Positions 24,653 through 33,533 of a stretch of 64,000 nucleotides of DNA are shown here, piece by piece; positions within the stretch are counted from its first letter, which is position 1, and each line of letters opens with the position of its first letter. The notes beneath the pieces were generated by a model that made no database searches, was not told the DNA's origin, and saw only the letters and a program-made list of their open reading frames with translations. Position numbers and translations under genes: made by a program. The DNA is from Luteimonas sp. FCS-9. GTDB lineage: Bacteria > Pseudomonadota > Gammaproteobacteria > Xanthomonadales > Xanthomonadaceae. The stretch covers positions 106,717 through 170,716 of the forward strand of contig NZ_LASZ01000008.1 of the NCBI RefSeq assembly GCF_001014645.1. The letters are read 5' to 3'.

Positions 24653-26095
24653 ATGTCCGTGCGCCTCGCCCTGCCGCTGTGCCTGCTGCTCGCCGCCTGC
24701 CGGTCCGGCGGCCCCGTTCCCGACGCGTCGCCCGCGCGCGGCCCCGCCGCGGCGGACGACGTGGTGTCGCTGTCCGCACCGCCCGCCGACTGGGCGTCGC
24801 TCGCCGGCCGCCATGTCCGCATCGACGCACCGCTGACGCTCAGCGGGCACCACCGCATGGCGCGCGACGGCACGCTGGTCGCGAGTTTCGACGGCCGCCT
24901 GTTCACGCCGACCGAAATCGCCCGCCCCGGCGACGGGGCCGCGACTGTCGCCGCGCACAACCGCGCCCGGCGCGTCGTGCTCGACGACGGTCGCGAGGAC
25001 CCGCCTGAAGCCGGCGCGCCGTGGTACCTGCCCGAACATGCGCGGGCGCTGCGCACCGGCAGCGCGCTGACCGGCGTGACCGGCATCGTCGAGCACACCG
25101 GCGACGGCTGGCGTCTGCGCGCGACCGCGCCGGTCTCGGTCGCACCCGCGCCGCGCCCGGCGCCGCCGCAGGTCGACGGCGACCTGCGCATCGCGGCCTT
25201 CAACCTGCAGAACCTGTTCAACGGCGACGGTCGCGGCGGTGGCTTTCCGACCCCGCGCGGCGCGAAGACCCCGGCCGACCTCGATCGCCAGGTCGCGGGA
25301 CTGGTCGCGACGATCGCCGCGCTCGATGCCGACGTCGCCGCGCTGATGGAACTGGAAAACGACGGCTACGACGCGCGGTCGAGCATCGCCCAGCTGGTCG
25401 ACGCGCTCAACGCCGCCGGCCCGGCGCGCGACTGGCGCTTCGTCGACGCAGGCCACGGTCCCGGCGACAACCCGATCCGGGTCGGCCTGCTCTACCGCAG
25501 CGCGCGCGTGCGCCCCGAGGGCGCGCCGGCGATCCTCGAAGGCGGCCCGTTCGTCGCCCACAGCCGCGTCCCCCTCGCCCAGGCCTTCGTGCCGCTGCGC
25601 GACGGCCGCGTCGCGGGGCCGGCCTTCTCGGTCGTCGCCGTGCACCTGAAATCGAAGGGCTGCGGCGGCGCCGAGGGCGCGGACCGGGACCAGGGCGACG
25701 GCCAGGCCTGCTGGAACGCGACGCGCACCGAATCCGCGCGCCGGCTGCTGGCGTGGCTGGCGACCCGGCCGACGCCCGGTGGCGACCGGATCGCGGTGGT
25801 CGGCGACTTCAATGCCTACGCGATGGAGGACCCGGTGCGCGCGTTCGTCGCCGCCGGCTGGCGCGACCCGTTCGACGGCGGCGACGCGGATGCGCGCTAC
25901 AGCTTCGTTTTCGACGGCCAGGCCGGGCGCCTCGACCACCTGCTGCTGAGCCCGGCGCTGGCCGCGCGGCTCCAGGGCGCGGCGAAGTGGCACAGCAACG
26001 CCGACGAGCCCGACCCGGGCGCGCCACCCGGCACGCCATGGCGCAGTTCCGACCACGATCCGCTGGTCGTGGGCCTGCGCCTGCGCGGCGAGTGA
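24653..26095 (+). CDS. ExeM/NucH-like endonuclease, predicted lipoprotein
   Basis: A 480-residue protein with an N-terminal signal sequence ending in the lipobox LLLAAC (Cys near residue 17), so it is probably anchored in the outer membrane. An OB-like segment (about residues 45-165) precedes an endonuclease/exonuclease/phosphatase domain starting RIAAFNLQNLFNG. Catalytic signatures are MELENDGYD, AVHLKSKGCG, VVGDFNAYAMEDP and the C-terminal SSDHDPLVVGL. The inserted Cys pair (GCGG and QACWN) is typical of ExeM/NucH nucleases. It probably degrades extracellular DNA for phosphate or nutrients. The ATG at 24653 was chosen over the GTG three bases earlier; the difference is trivial. Confidence 0.9.
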   Translation: MSVRLALPLCLLLAACRSGGPVPDASPARGPAAADDVVSLSAPPADWASLAGRHVRIDAPLTLSGHHRMARDGTLVASFDGRLFTPTEIARPGDGAATVAAHNRARRVVLDDGREDPPEAGAPWYLPEHARALRTGSALTGVTGIVEHTGDGWRLRATAPVSVAPAPRPAPPQVDGDLRIAAFNLQNLFNGDGRGGGFPTPRGAKTPADLDRQVAGLVATIAALDADVAALMELENDGYDARSSIAQLVDALNAAGPARDWRFVDAGHGPGDNPIRVGLLYRSARVRPEGAPAILEGGPFVAHSRVPLAQAFVPLRDGRVAGPAFSVVAVHLKSKGCGGAEGADRDQGDGQACWNATRTESARRLLAWLATRPTPGGDRIAVVGDFNAYAMEDPVRAFVAAGWRDPFDGGDADARYSFVFDGQAGRLDHLLLSPALAARLQGAAKWHSNADEPDPGAPPGTPWRSSDHDPLVVGLRLRGE

Positions 26096-26108
26096 ACGCG
26101 CGGACGTT

Positions 26109-26114
26109 TATCAT
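26109..26114 (+). promoter_or_regulatory. -10 element directly ahead of the alpha/beta-hydrolase start
   Basis: TATCAT followed by six bases and then ATG at 26121. The geometry is identical to the DUF1820 gene and again predicts a leaderless transcript. Confidence 0.45.
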
Positions 26115-26120
26115 CTGGGC

Positions 26121-26786
26121 ATGACGTCCCCCACGTTCCCCACGCAGTCCGGCCCGCTGACGCTGGTCGGCCCCGCCGGCGCCCTCGAGGCCGCGATCGA
26201 CCTCCCCGACGCCGACGTGCCCGCATTGCCGCTGGTCGCGGTGGTCTGCCATCCGCTGCCCACCGAGGGCGGCACGATGCACAACAAGGTCGTGACGATG
26301 GTCGCCCGCGCGCTGCGCGAGCTCGGCGCGACGACGCTGCGCTTCAGTTTCCGCGGCACCGGCGCCTCCGAGGGCCGCTTCGACCAGGGCAACGGCGAGA
26401 CCGACGACCTGGCCGCGGTCGTCGACTGGGTCCGCCGCGAGCGGCCCGGCCACGCGCTGTGGCTGGCCGGCTTCAGCTTCGGCGCCTACGTGTCCCTGCG
26501 CGCCAGCGACATGCTCAAGCCCGATCTGCTGGTCTCGATCGCGCCGCCGGCCGGGCGCTGGGACTTCGACCGCATCGTGCTGCCCGACTGCCCGTGGCTG
26601 GTGATCCAGGGCGAGGCCGACGAGATCGTGGATCCCGAAGCCGTCTACCAATGGCTCGAGGACCGCGACGCGCAGGCCGAGCTGGTGCGCATGCCCGACA
26701 CCAGCCATTTCTTCCACCGGCGCCTGATCGACCTGCGCGGCGCGGTGAAGAACGGCGTGCGCCGCCATCTGCCCGAACCGCGATGA
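26121..26786 (+). CDS. Alpha/beta-hydrolase
   Basis: A 221-residue cytoplasmic alpha/beta-hydrolase of the small group often annotated as dienelactone-hydrolase-like or CocE/NonD-like. The N-terminal VCHPLPTEGGTMHNKVV motif and FRGTGASEG loop are typical. The nucleophile elbow is GFSFG with Ser, the acid is likely in GEADEIVDP, and the catalytic His is in TSHFFHRRL. The substrate is unknown. No ribosome site is visible; the ATG lies seven bases after a TATCAT element. It is followed by zapE after 49 bp. Confidence 0.9.
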   Translation: MTSPTFPTQSGPLTLVGPAGALEAAIDLPDADVPALPLVAVVCHPLPTEGGTMHNKVVTMVARALRELGATTLRFSFRGTGASEGRFDQGNGETDDLAAVVDWVRRERPGHALWLAGFSFGAYVSLRASDMLKPDLLVSIAPPAGRWDFDRIVLPDCPWLVIQGEADEIVDPEAVYQWLEDRDAQAELVRMPDTSHFFHRRLIDLRGAVKNGVRRHLPEPR

Positions 26787-26835
26787 TCCGGTCCCGCCGC
26801 GCCCGGCCCGGCACCGCCATGACGCGAGGCCGGCG

Positions 26836-28029
26836 ATGAGCCTGCCGCCGCTGCCCTCCGAGCGCTACGCCGCCGGCGTCGCCCGCGGTGACTGGCAGCA
26901 CGACCCGGCCCAGCAGCCGGCGCTGGTCGAACTCGACCGGCTGCATCGCGCGCTGCACGCCCCGCCGCCGCGCCGCGGCCTGCTCGGCCGGCTGTTCGGC
27001 GGCGACCGCGACGTCGACGGCCCGCCCGGCCTGTACCTGTGGGGCGGCGTGGGACGCGGCAAGACCTTCATGATCGACCTGTTCCACGACGGCCTGGCGC
27101 TGCGCACGCTCAAGGGCGACGCCCACGCGGACGACCCGGCGCCCGCCGCGCCGCGCGACCCCGCCCGCAGCCCCGAGGTCGATCCGCACCTGGGCGGCAA
27201 GCGGCGCACGCATTTCCACCGCTTCATGCGCGAGGTGCACGCCGCGCTGCGCACCCATGCCGGCGAACGCGACCCGCTGGCCGCGATCGTGCGCGGCTGG
27301 CGCGATGCCGGCCTGCGCGTGCTCGTGCTCGACGAGTTCTTCGTCAGCGACATCGGCGATGCGATGCTGCTCGCGCGGCTGCTCGAGCGCATGGTCGCCG
27401 ACGGTATCGTGTTGGTGACCAGCTCCAATGCCGCGCCCAGGGACCTGTACAAGGACGGCCTGCAGCGCGCGCGCTTCCTGCCGGCGATCGACCTGATCGA
27501 GCAGCACTGCCACGTGGTGTATCTGGAGAGCGACACCGACTACCGCATGCGCGCGCTGACGCGCTCGCCCGTCTACCGCGCACCGCTCGATCCCGGCTCC
27601 GACGCCTGGCTCGACACGCGCTGGCACGAACTGGGCGGCGACGACGGCCATCGCGACGCCGGCATCGAGCTCGATGGCCGCCGCATCCCCGTGCGTGCGC
27701 GCTGCACCGGCATGGCCTGGTTCGACTTCGACGCGCTGTGCGAGGGCCCCCGTGGCGCCAGCGACTACATCCAGATCGCGACCGAGTTCCACACCGTGCT
27801 GCTCGGATGCATCCCGACGATGGACGCCCGCCGCGACGACGCCGCCCGCCGTTTCGTCACGTTGATCGACGAGCTCTACGACCGCAGCGTCAACCTCGTC
27901 TGCACCGCCGACGCCGAACCACCGCTGCTCTATGCCGGCGAACGCCTGTCCGCCGCCTTCGAGCGCACCGCCTCGCGCCTGATCGAGATGCGCAGCGCGG
28001 AGTACCTGCTACGGGAGCATCGGGGGTAG
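26836..28029 (+). CDS. zapE: ZapE/AFG1-family ATPase
   Basis: A 397-residue AFG1-like P-loop ATPase. In E. coli ZapE associates with FtsZ and affects Z-ring stability; mitochondrial AFG1 relatives act in respiratory-complex quality control. The Walker A motif is GGVGRGKTFMIDLF near residue 75, and Walker B is VLVLDEFFVSDIGDAML near residue 165. VTSSNAAPRDLYKDGLQR is a sensor-type segment and YDRSVNLV lies near the C-terminus. The length is close to E. coli ZapE (375). The ATG at 26836 follows the hydrolase gene closely and the two may share a transcript. Confidence 0.94.
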   Translation: MSLPPLPSERYAAGVARGDWQHDPAQQPALVELDRLHRALHAPPPRRGLLGRLFGGDRDVDGPPGLYLWGGVGRGKTFMIDLFHDGLALRTLKGDAHADDPAPAAPRDPARSPEVDPHLGGKRRTHFHRFMREVHAALRTHAGERDPLAAIVRGWRDAGLRVLVLDEFFVSDIGDAMLLARLLERMVADGIVLVTSSNAAPRDLYKDGLQRARFLPAIDLIEQHCHVVYLESDTDYRMRALTRSPVYRAPLDPGSDAWLDTRWHELGGDDGHRDAGIELDGRRIPVRARCTGMAWFDFDALCEGPRGASDYIQIATEFHTVLLGCIPTMDARRDDAARRFVTLIDELYDRSVNLVCTADAEPPLLYAGERLSAAFERTASRLIEMRSAEYLLREHRG

Positions 28030-28140
28030 CCGGTTGCTTGGACGCCCCTCGTGATCACCTGCCATCGGCCTGGCCTGAGGTCGGATGCGCTTCAGCGCAA
28101 CCTGACCGGAGCCGTGCCTGCCGGCTATTCGGTCAACATT

Positions 28141-28216
28141 GCATCAAGTTCGGCGCTCGGCTAATCCTTCACGTCATAATCCGCTTGATGGCTGATGCGG
28201 AACCCATTGCAGCCCT
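28141..28216 (-). pseudogene. Remnant of a second T6SS effector C-terminus
   Basis: Read on the minus strand, this stretch translates as NGFRISHQADYDVKD, stop, PSAEL. It matches residues about 997-1015 of the intact effector encoded at 29315-32602 (DGFRITYRAEHDLKDEPSA). The match extends to DNA: TTCCGCATCA, TGAAGGAT and AGCCGAGCGC are identical, but a GAG codon has become TAG. It begins 5 bp beyond the stop of the putative immunity gene. I read it as the decayed 3' scrap of a related effector left by cassette exchange or duplication. No larger portion of the gene is recognisable. Confidence 0.75.
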
Positions 28217-28220
28217 GGCC

Positions 28221-29318
28221 TTACCACTCCAGGGTGGACATCCAGGCGATCAGCCAGACCCATAGCCCACCACCCAGCAGGATCGATCCGATATAAAGCA
28301 CCCGTTCCGGCAAGGCGATCTCGCCCAGTGGCTGGATCTTGCGGGCGAGTGCTTCAGGTATCGGGCCGTCCTTGCCTGGATCGTAGGCGGCCTCGTCCAG
28401 GTCTTTTTGCGGGAACTGCGGCACCCAGCCCAGTCGACTCCCAAGCAAGGTCAGCATGTGGAACGGCCACAGCAGGACCGTCCACACCGGCACGAAAACC
28501 CACATCAGCAGTTTGCCAATCGGCCTGCGCTCGGACCAATCGTAAGCGCCCATCCAGAAGTTGATGCCGTCCAGCCGGAACTCCTGCAGCAGCGGGCGCC
28601 GGATGCCGCCGATCAGCCGGATCTCGGGCAGGGCTTCCCAATCGCCCGCCATGTAGCGGCACAGGAATTCGTAATAGGCCGCCGCCGCTCGGGCGCTGAT
28701 CAGGTGGCCCGAGACCTTGATCTGACTTATCGCCGAGCGCCCGTCCTCGGAGAGATGCACGAGCCGCAGGATCATCACCGAGGACGCACCGGCTGCGTGC
28801 GCTGCGCGCATCACCTCGAAGTAGGGCTGCAGGTCCGACCAGCGCGCTTCCACGCGCTTGCGGCCTTGCATTTGGATCACGGTACCCCTCTTGCGATTGA
28901 ATAACGTGGGCTCCGAGTATCCTCTCCTCCAAAGATTCGAGGCTACCCACCAAATCATGAAAGCAGGAAATAAAGAAAATGATATTATTATAATTGAGAC
29001 CGCAAAGTCGCCAAATGAATAGAAGAAATACGATCCATAGAAAGAGATATATATTAAAAGAAGCGCTGCAAGGACCGCGAGAACCCCAACCCCATAGGCT
29101 CCCGCTTCGCCGGTGGAGTTCGGGACTGAAATTAGCCTTACGGGGCTGACTTCGTTTACGAGTGAGCTCGCAGTCCCGTAGTTGGTTCGCAGCATCAAGG
29201 GATGCATGCGGTGGCCCTCCACCCGAAGCGGCCTGCTTTCGTCCACGTCCTTCCCGTCAGGGCTCAGGCTCCATTGCCGTGGCGACTCGCCGCCATCCGA
29301 TTTCTCATTCACACTCAA
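28221..29318 (-). CDS. Membrane protein, probable immunity to the adjacent T6SS effector
   Basis: A protein of about 365 residues with no family I can name for certain; it faintly recalls DUF6708-type proteins found beside T6SS effectors. Two adjacent membrane segments lie near residues 70-130 (LAVLAALLLIYISFYG and FAVSIIIISFSLFPAFMIWW), one near 270-290 and one at the C-terminus. Between them is a soluble part containing LFNRKRGTVIQMQGRKRVEARW. I propose a TTG start at 29318: it has GGAGG six bases upstream and overlaps the effector stop by 4 nt (TTGA). GTG at 29312 is an alternative. Parts of the gene are strikingly AT-rich. Location and topology suggest immunity to a membrane-active toxin. 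Confidence 0.6.
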   Translation of the reverse strand: MSVNEKSDGGESPRQWSLSPDGKDVDESRPLRVEGHRMHPLMLRTNYGTASSLVNEVSPVRLISVPNSTGEAGAYGVGVLAVLAALLLIYISFYGSYFFYSFGDFAVSIIIISFSLFPAFMIWWVASNLWRRGYSEPTLFNRKRGTVIQMQGRKRVEARWSDLQPYFEVMRAAHAAGASSVMILRLVHLSEDGRSAISQIKVSGHLISARAAAAYYEFLCRYMAGDWEALPEIRLIGGIRRPLLQEFRLDGINFWMGAYDWSERRPIGKLLMWVFVPVWTVLLWPFHMLTLLGSRLGWVPQFPQKDLDEAAYDPGKDGPIPEALARKIQPLGEIALPERVLYIGSILLGGGLWVWLIAWMSTLEW

Positions 29319-32300
29319 CTCATTCCTCCAGCCACCAGGTCGCCGCGCAATCCCGCCGCATCCGGAAGCACCAGTTCTGGCGCGTGAGCCCGGTCGGGCC
29401 AGTACTTCAACGTCAACGTCACCCGACGCATTTGCCGGTTCAAGCCGCCTATCCGCCACGCGATCCCGCCGCGGTCGGTCCTGCGCATCACATTGCCTGC
29501 AGCGCGGGTCAGGGGACGTTCTCTTCCTCCATCATTCCAAGTGGTGCGCACATCATTCGCGCTCGGCTCATCCTTCAAATCGTGCTCCGCTCGATAGGTG
29601 ATGCGGAATCCATCGCTAGCTTCGCCGATAATGACGTACGACACCCAACTCCCGCGCCCGATTGCTGGCGCATGAATTTCCACGACGGCTGCCTGACGCG
29701 GGGTGCGCAGCGCCCCATTGCCAAACAAGCCGGCATCGTCTTCCCAGCGCATGTCCACATCCAGCCTCATCACGAAGAGCGCTGCAAGTGCGTCACCCTC
29801 TATCCTAGCGTTAGGATAGAGAGGATTCGTTCCAAACATTGAGGAGCGAAGCCAGACCTGCAATGGGTTGTCTCGGGCATCTTCCGATTTGAACAGCAGG
29901 TAGATTGCGATGCCTGCCAGGACGAAAGCTGCTATGGCCCATCCGACGGGCCCCAGGAATGAGCCAAGACCGAACGCACCCGCTATAGAGGCAGCTCCGC
30001 TTCCTGCAAGTACAAAGCCGCCAAGCACCATATAGGCGCCCGCGTCAGAGTCGCCTTCGGAGCGTAGCTCCATACCATCCTTGATGGTCAGCAGCCCCAT
30101 GATCACACCGGCCGCACCACCTAGCGCAGCCCCACGCGCTGCCATCATCTTTGCGTCCATCCTCAGCACGCTCACCTGAGCGCCCGTTCTCGCCTCCGCA
30201 AGCTTCATCCCGCCCGCCATCACCTCCATACCCGCACCGAGAACGCCGAGCACAGAGGCGAACACCTTGGAGATCGCGACCGCGCTGGTTTCATCCTTGG
30301 CACGCAGTTCCTTGATCGCATCCACCAGCCCGACCGCCTGAAACGCGCCGGCGAGCGCGGCCAGGCCGCCGTAGTCCGCACTCTTGCGCATTATCGTCAG
30401 CATTCGCTTGCTCCACCCCATGCCGGAGGGCGCGCGCGGCAAGCTGGCCAGATGGGCCGGTACCACCACCGCGCCAGCACCCGCTGTGCCCGCTACAGGC
30501 GGCAAGCCAAGCCGCCTGGCATTTTCAACCCGGGCATTCTCGATCCGAGCCCGTTCCGCTTCCAGCGCACTCATCCGTTCCTGCCGGGCTGCTTCCTGTG
30601 CGAATTCCTCCCGCAACCCCACCAGGGCCTCATCCATCGCCTGGGCGAGTGGCGTCCTGGCAGGGGCCCGGCCTCGACGTCCGGCTTGTCGCTCGGCTTT
30701 TTGCTGCGCGCGCCGTTCCTCTCTCTGCTGGCGGCGCCGCGCACTACGGCGATTCCCCTCTGTCCCGGTCACCAGCTCGGCCTGGCGTTCGTGCAGGTCG
30801 AGGCGCAACACGGCAATGCGCCGGCTGCCGTCGGGCCCCAGTTCATCCAGATAGTCGCCCAGGTCCACCTGCAATCGACGTGCTCCACCTCGTCCACTCT
30901 GGACCTGGTGGCGATGCGAGATTGGCTGTCCCCACGCCGCCTCCTTGTTGTCACGGACCAGCTCCGCCCAGGTCGGGGTCTCTACGACCGGCACTGCATA
31001 GGCATCGAACCAGAGGCCGCCTGCCATTGCGAGTACACGCAGGTTACCGACCGCGGCGACCTTGGCATCGGTGAACAGGCCTTCAAGCGTCACCAGCATC
31101 GTCCGCACGGACTCGGCCGGTCCCAGCGTGACCCGGAAAACGCGGTCACTCGACGCCAGCGCCGTTGCCGCCTCGGGCAACGCATCCAGACGCATGGCGG
31201 TGCCGGCCACGCTGGCCTTCAATGCCTGCGACAGTTCCGAGTAGGCCTTGGTCCATTCGTCGTAGACGCCATAGCTGCCCTTCATGAGAGCCGCAACGTC
31301 GCCGGCCTTGTCCTGCACCAGATAGTCGAGAAGCGCCTTCTGATCGGCCAGGACGACGCGATACATCAGGTTGTCGGTCACCGGTTTCTGGATCATCTCC
31401 AGCGCAAACATGCGTTCGGTCTCGCTCAGGCTCATGCCGGCGAGCACGGCCGCCATCTGGCTGACGAAATCGACCGTGGACTCTGGGTCCTCGCTATCGA
31501 AGTCGGTGTGCGACATACTCGAGAACTGCACCCGCTCGATCGCGACACGCGTATCGAGCCCCAGCATCTCCAACTGGCCCTGCAGCCGGCGCCGGATCGG
31601 CGTGTATTCGTCGAGAAAGGCCTGGCGCTTGTCGGCATCGATCTTGATCAGATACTCCTCGCGCCACTCCTCCGCCTTCTCGGCGCCACCGTTCTTGAAG
31701 CTTGCCTCCATCTGGCGAATCGCCCGATCCACGGTGATCTGCCGCGCATAGCGGGTTTCCAGTTCCTCGATCTTGGCCGCCGCCCGCCGAGCATAGTGAC
31801 GGACCTCCATCGCAATGCCCATCGGATCGTCGAGGAAGACCGCGGCGCCACCCCCGGCATGCATCCTGTGCATGCGGTCGCCGATCTGCCGCCCGAGGGC
31901 ACGCAGGTCGCAGCCGGACACAATGCCCTCGTCGAAGCGGGCATGCATGCCAGCAAACTCGGACGCCACTGTCGTCAGTTCGACGCCTTCGGCGTCGATC
32001 AGGCGCGCGTCCCGTTGTTGCAGGTCGCCACTGTTCTCCATCGTCTGCAGCGTTCCAACGTCGAAGCGCGAGAAACGGGTTCGCCATCGCAATGATTCTT
32101 CGTCCTCGCCGGCTTCGCCCGCCATCAAGGCGCGCTTGCCTCGATCCAGCAACTGCGAGGTGTAACGCGTGCTGACATAGGCCATCCAGATCGTCCGGTC
32201 CTCATCCGGATCGGGGAGAACGAGCGCGCTGGAGCGGCTGAGATGATCCACCCGTCCGCACTGAAACCCTTCCGAGTCCGGCTCGGTTCGCGCGGGAAAC

Positions 32301-32602
32301 TCCCAGAGGGCGCCATCCTCGGCCACATGAAACGCACGCCAGACACCGCCCTTGCGCTCGTCCAGCAGGTACAGGTAGCCGCCACTGAGCATGCGGATCG
32401 CCAGCTCGCCCGCATTGAATCGATAACCGGCCGGCCCTGTATCCACGGGTTGTCCCGTGTATTGGGCATCCTTGAGCACGTAGGCGAACCGCATCGGCAG
32501 AATCGGAAAACCCAACTTGTCGCAGCGAGGGCAATCGCCGAAAGGCGCCACATTGGGACTCGTCTCCCGCGCGAACTGCGCAATCTGTGCGCCATCAGCC
32601 AT
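29315..32602 (-). CDS. T6SS effector, VasX/BTH_I2691-like
   Basis: A 1095-residue toxin-like protein. The N-terminal domain opens with FGDCPRCDKLGFPILPMRFAY, the Cys-rich start shared by VasX N-terminal-domain and BTH_I2691-family T6SS effectors. A long helical middle region contains a highly charged Arg/Gln-rich coiled segment (about residues 615-700). Several hydrophobic segments follow at about 740-910, including AGAYMVLGGFVLAGSG and GWAIAAFVLAGIAIYLLF, consistent with pore formation in a target membrane. The C-terminal 185 residues form a soluble beta-rich domain. The ATG at 32602 follows AGAAGGAGAAG. It overlaps the DUF4123 gene by 8 nt and the immunity candidate by 4 nt. Confidence 0.85.
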   Translation of the reverse strand: MADGAQIAQFARETSPNVAPFGDCPRCDKLGFPILPMRFAYVLKDAQYTGQPVDTGPAGYRFNAGELAIRMLSGGYLYLLDERKGGVWRAFHVAEDGALWEFPARTEPDSEGFQCGRVDHLSRSSALVLPDPDEDRTIWMAYVSTRYTSQLLDRGKRALMAGEAGEDEESLRWRTRFSRFDVGTLQTMENSGDLQQRDARLIDAEGVELTTVASEFAGMHARFDEGIVSGCDLRALGRQIGDRMHRMHAGGGAAVFLDDPMGIAMEVRHYARRAAAKIEELETRYARQITVDRAIRQMEASFKNGGAEKAEEWREEYLIKIDADKRQAFLDEYTPIRRRLQGQLEMLGLDTRVAIERVQFSSMSHTDFDSEDPESTVDFVSQMAAVLAGMSLSETERMFALEMIQKPVTDNLMYRVVLADQKALLDYLVQDKAGDVAALMKGSYGVYDEWTKAYSELSQALKASVAGTAMRLDALPEAATALASSDRVFRVTLGPAESVRTMLVTLEGLFTDAKVAAVGNLRVLAMAGGLWFDAYAVPVVETPTWAELVRDNKEAAWGQPISHRHQVQSGRGGARRLQVDLGDYLDELGPDGSRRIAVLRLDLHERQAELVTGTEGNRRSARRRQQREERRAQQKAERQAGRRGRAPARTPLAQAMDEALVGLREEFAQEAARQERMSALEAERARIENARVENARRLGLPPVAGTAGAGAVVVPAHLASLPRAPSGMGWSKRMLTIMRKSADYGGLAALAGAFQAVGLVDAIKELRAKDETSAVAISKVFASVLGVLGAGMEVMAGGMKLAEARTGAQVSVLRMDAKMMAARGAALGGAAGVIMGLLTIKDGMELRSEGDSDAGAYMVLGGFVLAGSGAASIAGAFGLGSFLGPVGWAIAAFVLAGIAIYLLFKSEDARDNPLQVWLRSSMFGTNPLYPNARIEGDALAALFVMRLDVDMRWEDDAGLFGNGALRTPRQAAVVEIHAPAIGRGSWVSYVIIGEASDGFRITYRAEHDLKDEPSANDVRTTWNDGGRERPLTRAAGNVMRRTDRGGIAWRIGGLNRQMRRVTLTLKYWPDRAHAPELVLPDAAGLRGDLVAGGMS

Positions 32603-33533
32603 GAGCTTCTCCTTCTGCGGCAATGATCCAGTGCCCAGTCGCGACTTCATCCCACCATTCCCGACTCGCATTCGCCGCAGCGTCGACGTAGCTGCCTCGG
32701 CCATCGGCAGCGAGCGACAGCCACCGGGCAACGTCGGGATGGCATTCGATGCGTGGATGGACCAGGCAGCGATGCAGCACGAAGCTGAGGCAATCGGCTG
32801 CACGCTCGATCGGGAGCCCATGGCGTCGCGCGCAGGCCATCGCTGCGAAAATACGGTCATACGCGTCTTCGGGCATTGGATCGTCCAGCGTCCGCCACTG
32901 TCCGAAGGCTTGATTGACCAAGCCCAGGCTATCCAGCGCTGGGATGTCTTCCGCCGTTACGCGGAATCCGCCCGAGGGAGCCGGAACACCCTGCGTGCGG
33001 CGCAACTTGCCGAAATCGTCCAGGCTCCACCACACCGAGACGCCATGCACCGCAAAACCATGACACAGCAGCTGCTGCAGGTGCCGTACAACACGAGGGT
33101 CGTAGAAGCGCATGAGCCAGTGTTTGGCACCATCCCTGCGGCGCATCTGCGCACCGATCACGCTGCGCAAAGCGGGCAGGGGCAAGGGGCTAGTGAACCA
33201 GCCGCACACACTGCGTACGCTCGATGAGGCGCATGCCTCCCGGGTCGCAATTTCGAACGAAGCGTCCAGCAACCAAGACGTTGAGCGAGCAATCCGGACG
33301 AAGAATGGTGAACGCTCTTTTTCGACGCCGAACATCGCGAGATCGATGATGTGCTCGATGTTTCCCGAGGACACGTCCCCCTTCCGCGTCCAGGGGCGAT
33401 CCCAGGGGGACCGCAGCACGGGGTCTACGAAGACATAGGCGTCGTTCTTCTCATTCTCGAACAAGCGCCATCTCAATTCGTCCAGGCGCGCGCTGAGAAT
33501 CGAGCTATCGGGAAGGGCTTCACGCTTCGACAC
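32595..33533 (-). CDS. DUF4123 T6SS effector adaptor/chaperone
   Basis: A 312-residue protein of the DUF4123 (Tap/TEC-type) family, which binds a cognate effector and loads it onto the VgrG tip. Typical features are NDAYVFVDPVLRSPWD near the N-terminus, a central VWWSLDDFGKLRR, and MRFYDPRVVRHLQQLL, the RFYDPRV signature of the family. The GTG at 33533 was chosen for its GGGAGG ribosome site five bases upstream and gives a 14-nt overlap with vgrG. It overlaps the effector start by 8 nt. The order vgrG, adaptor, effector, immunity is the standard arrangement. Confidence 0.88.
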   Translation of the reverse strand: MSKREALPDSSILSARLDELRWRLFENEKNDAYVFVDPVLRSPWDRPWTRKGDVSSGNIEHIIDLAMFGVEKERSPFFVRIARSTSWLLDASFEIATREACASSSVRSVCGWFTSPLPLPALRSVIGAQMRRRDGAKHWLMRFYDPRVVRHLQQLLCHGFAVHGVSVWWSLDDFGKLRRTQGVPAPSGGFRVTAEDIPALDSLGLVNQAFGQWRTLDDPMPEDAYDRIFAAMACARRHGLPIERAADCLSFVLHRCLVHPRIECHPDVARWLSLAADGRGSYVDAAANASREWWDEVATGHWIIAAEGEAHG

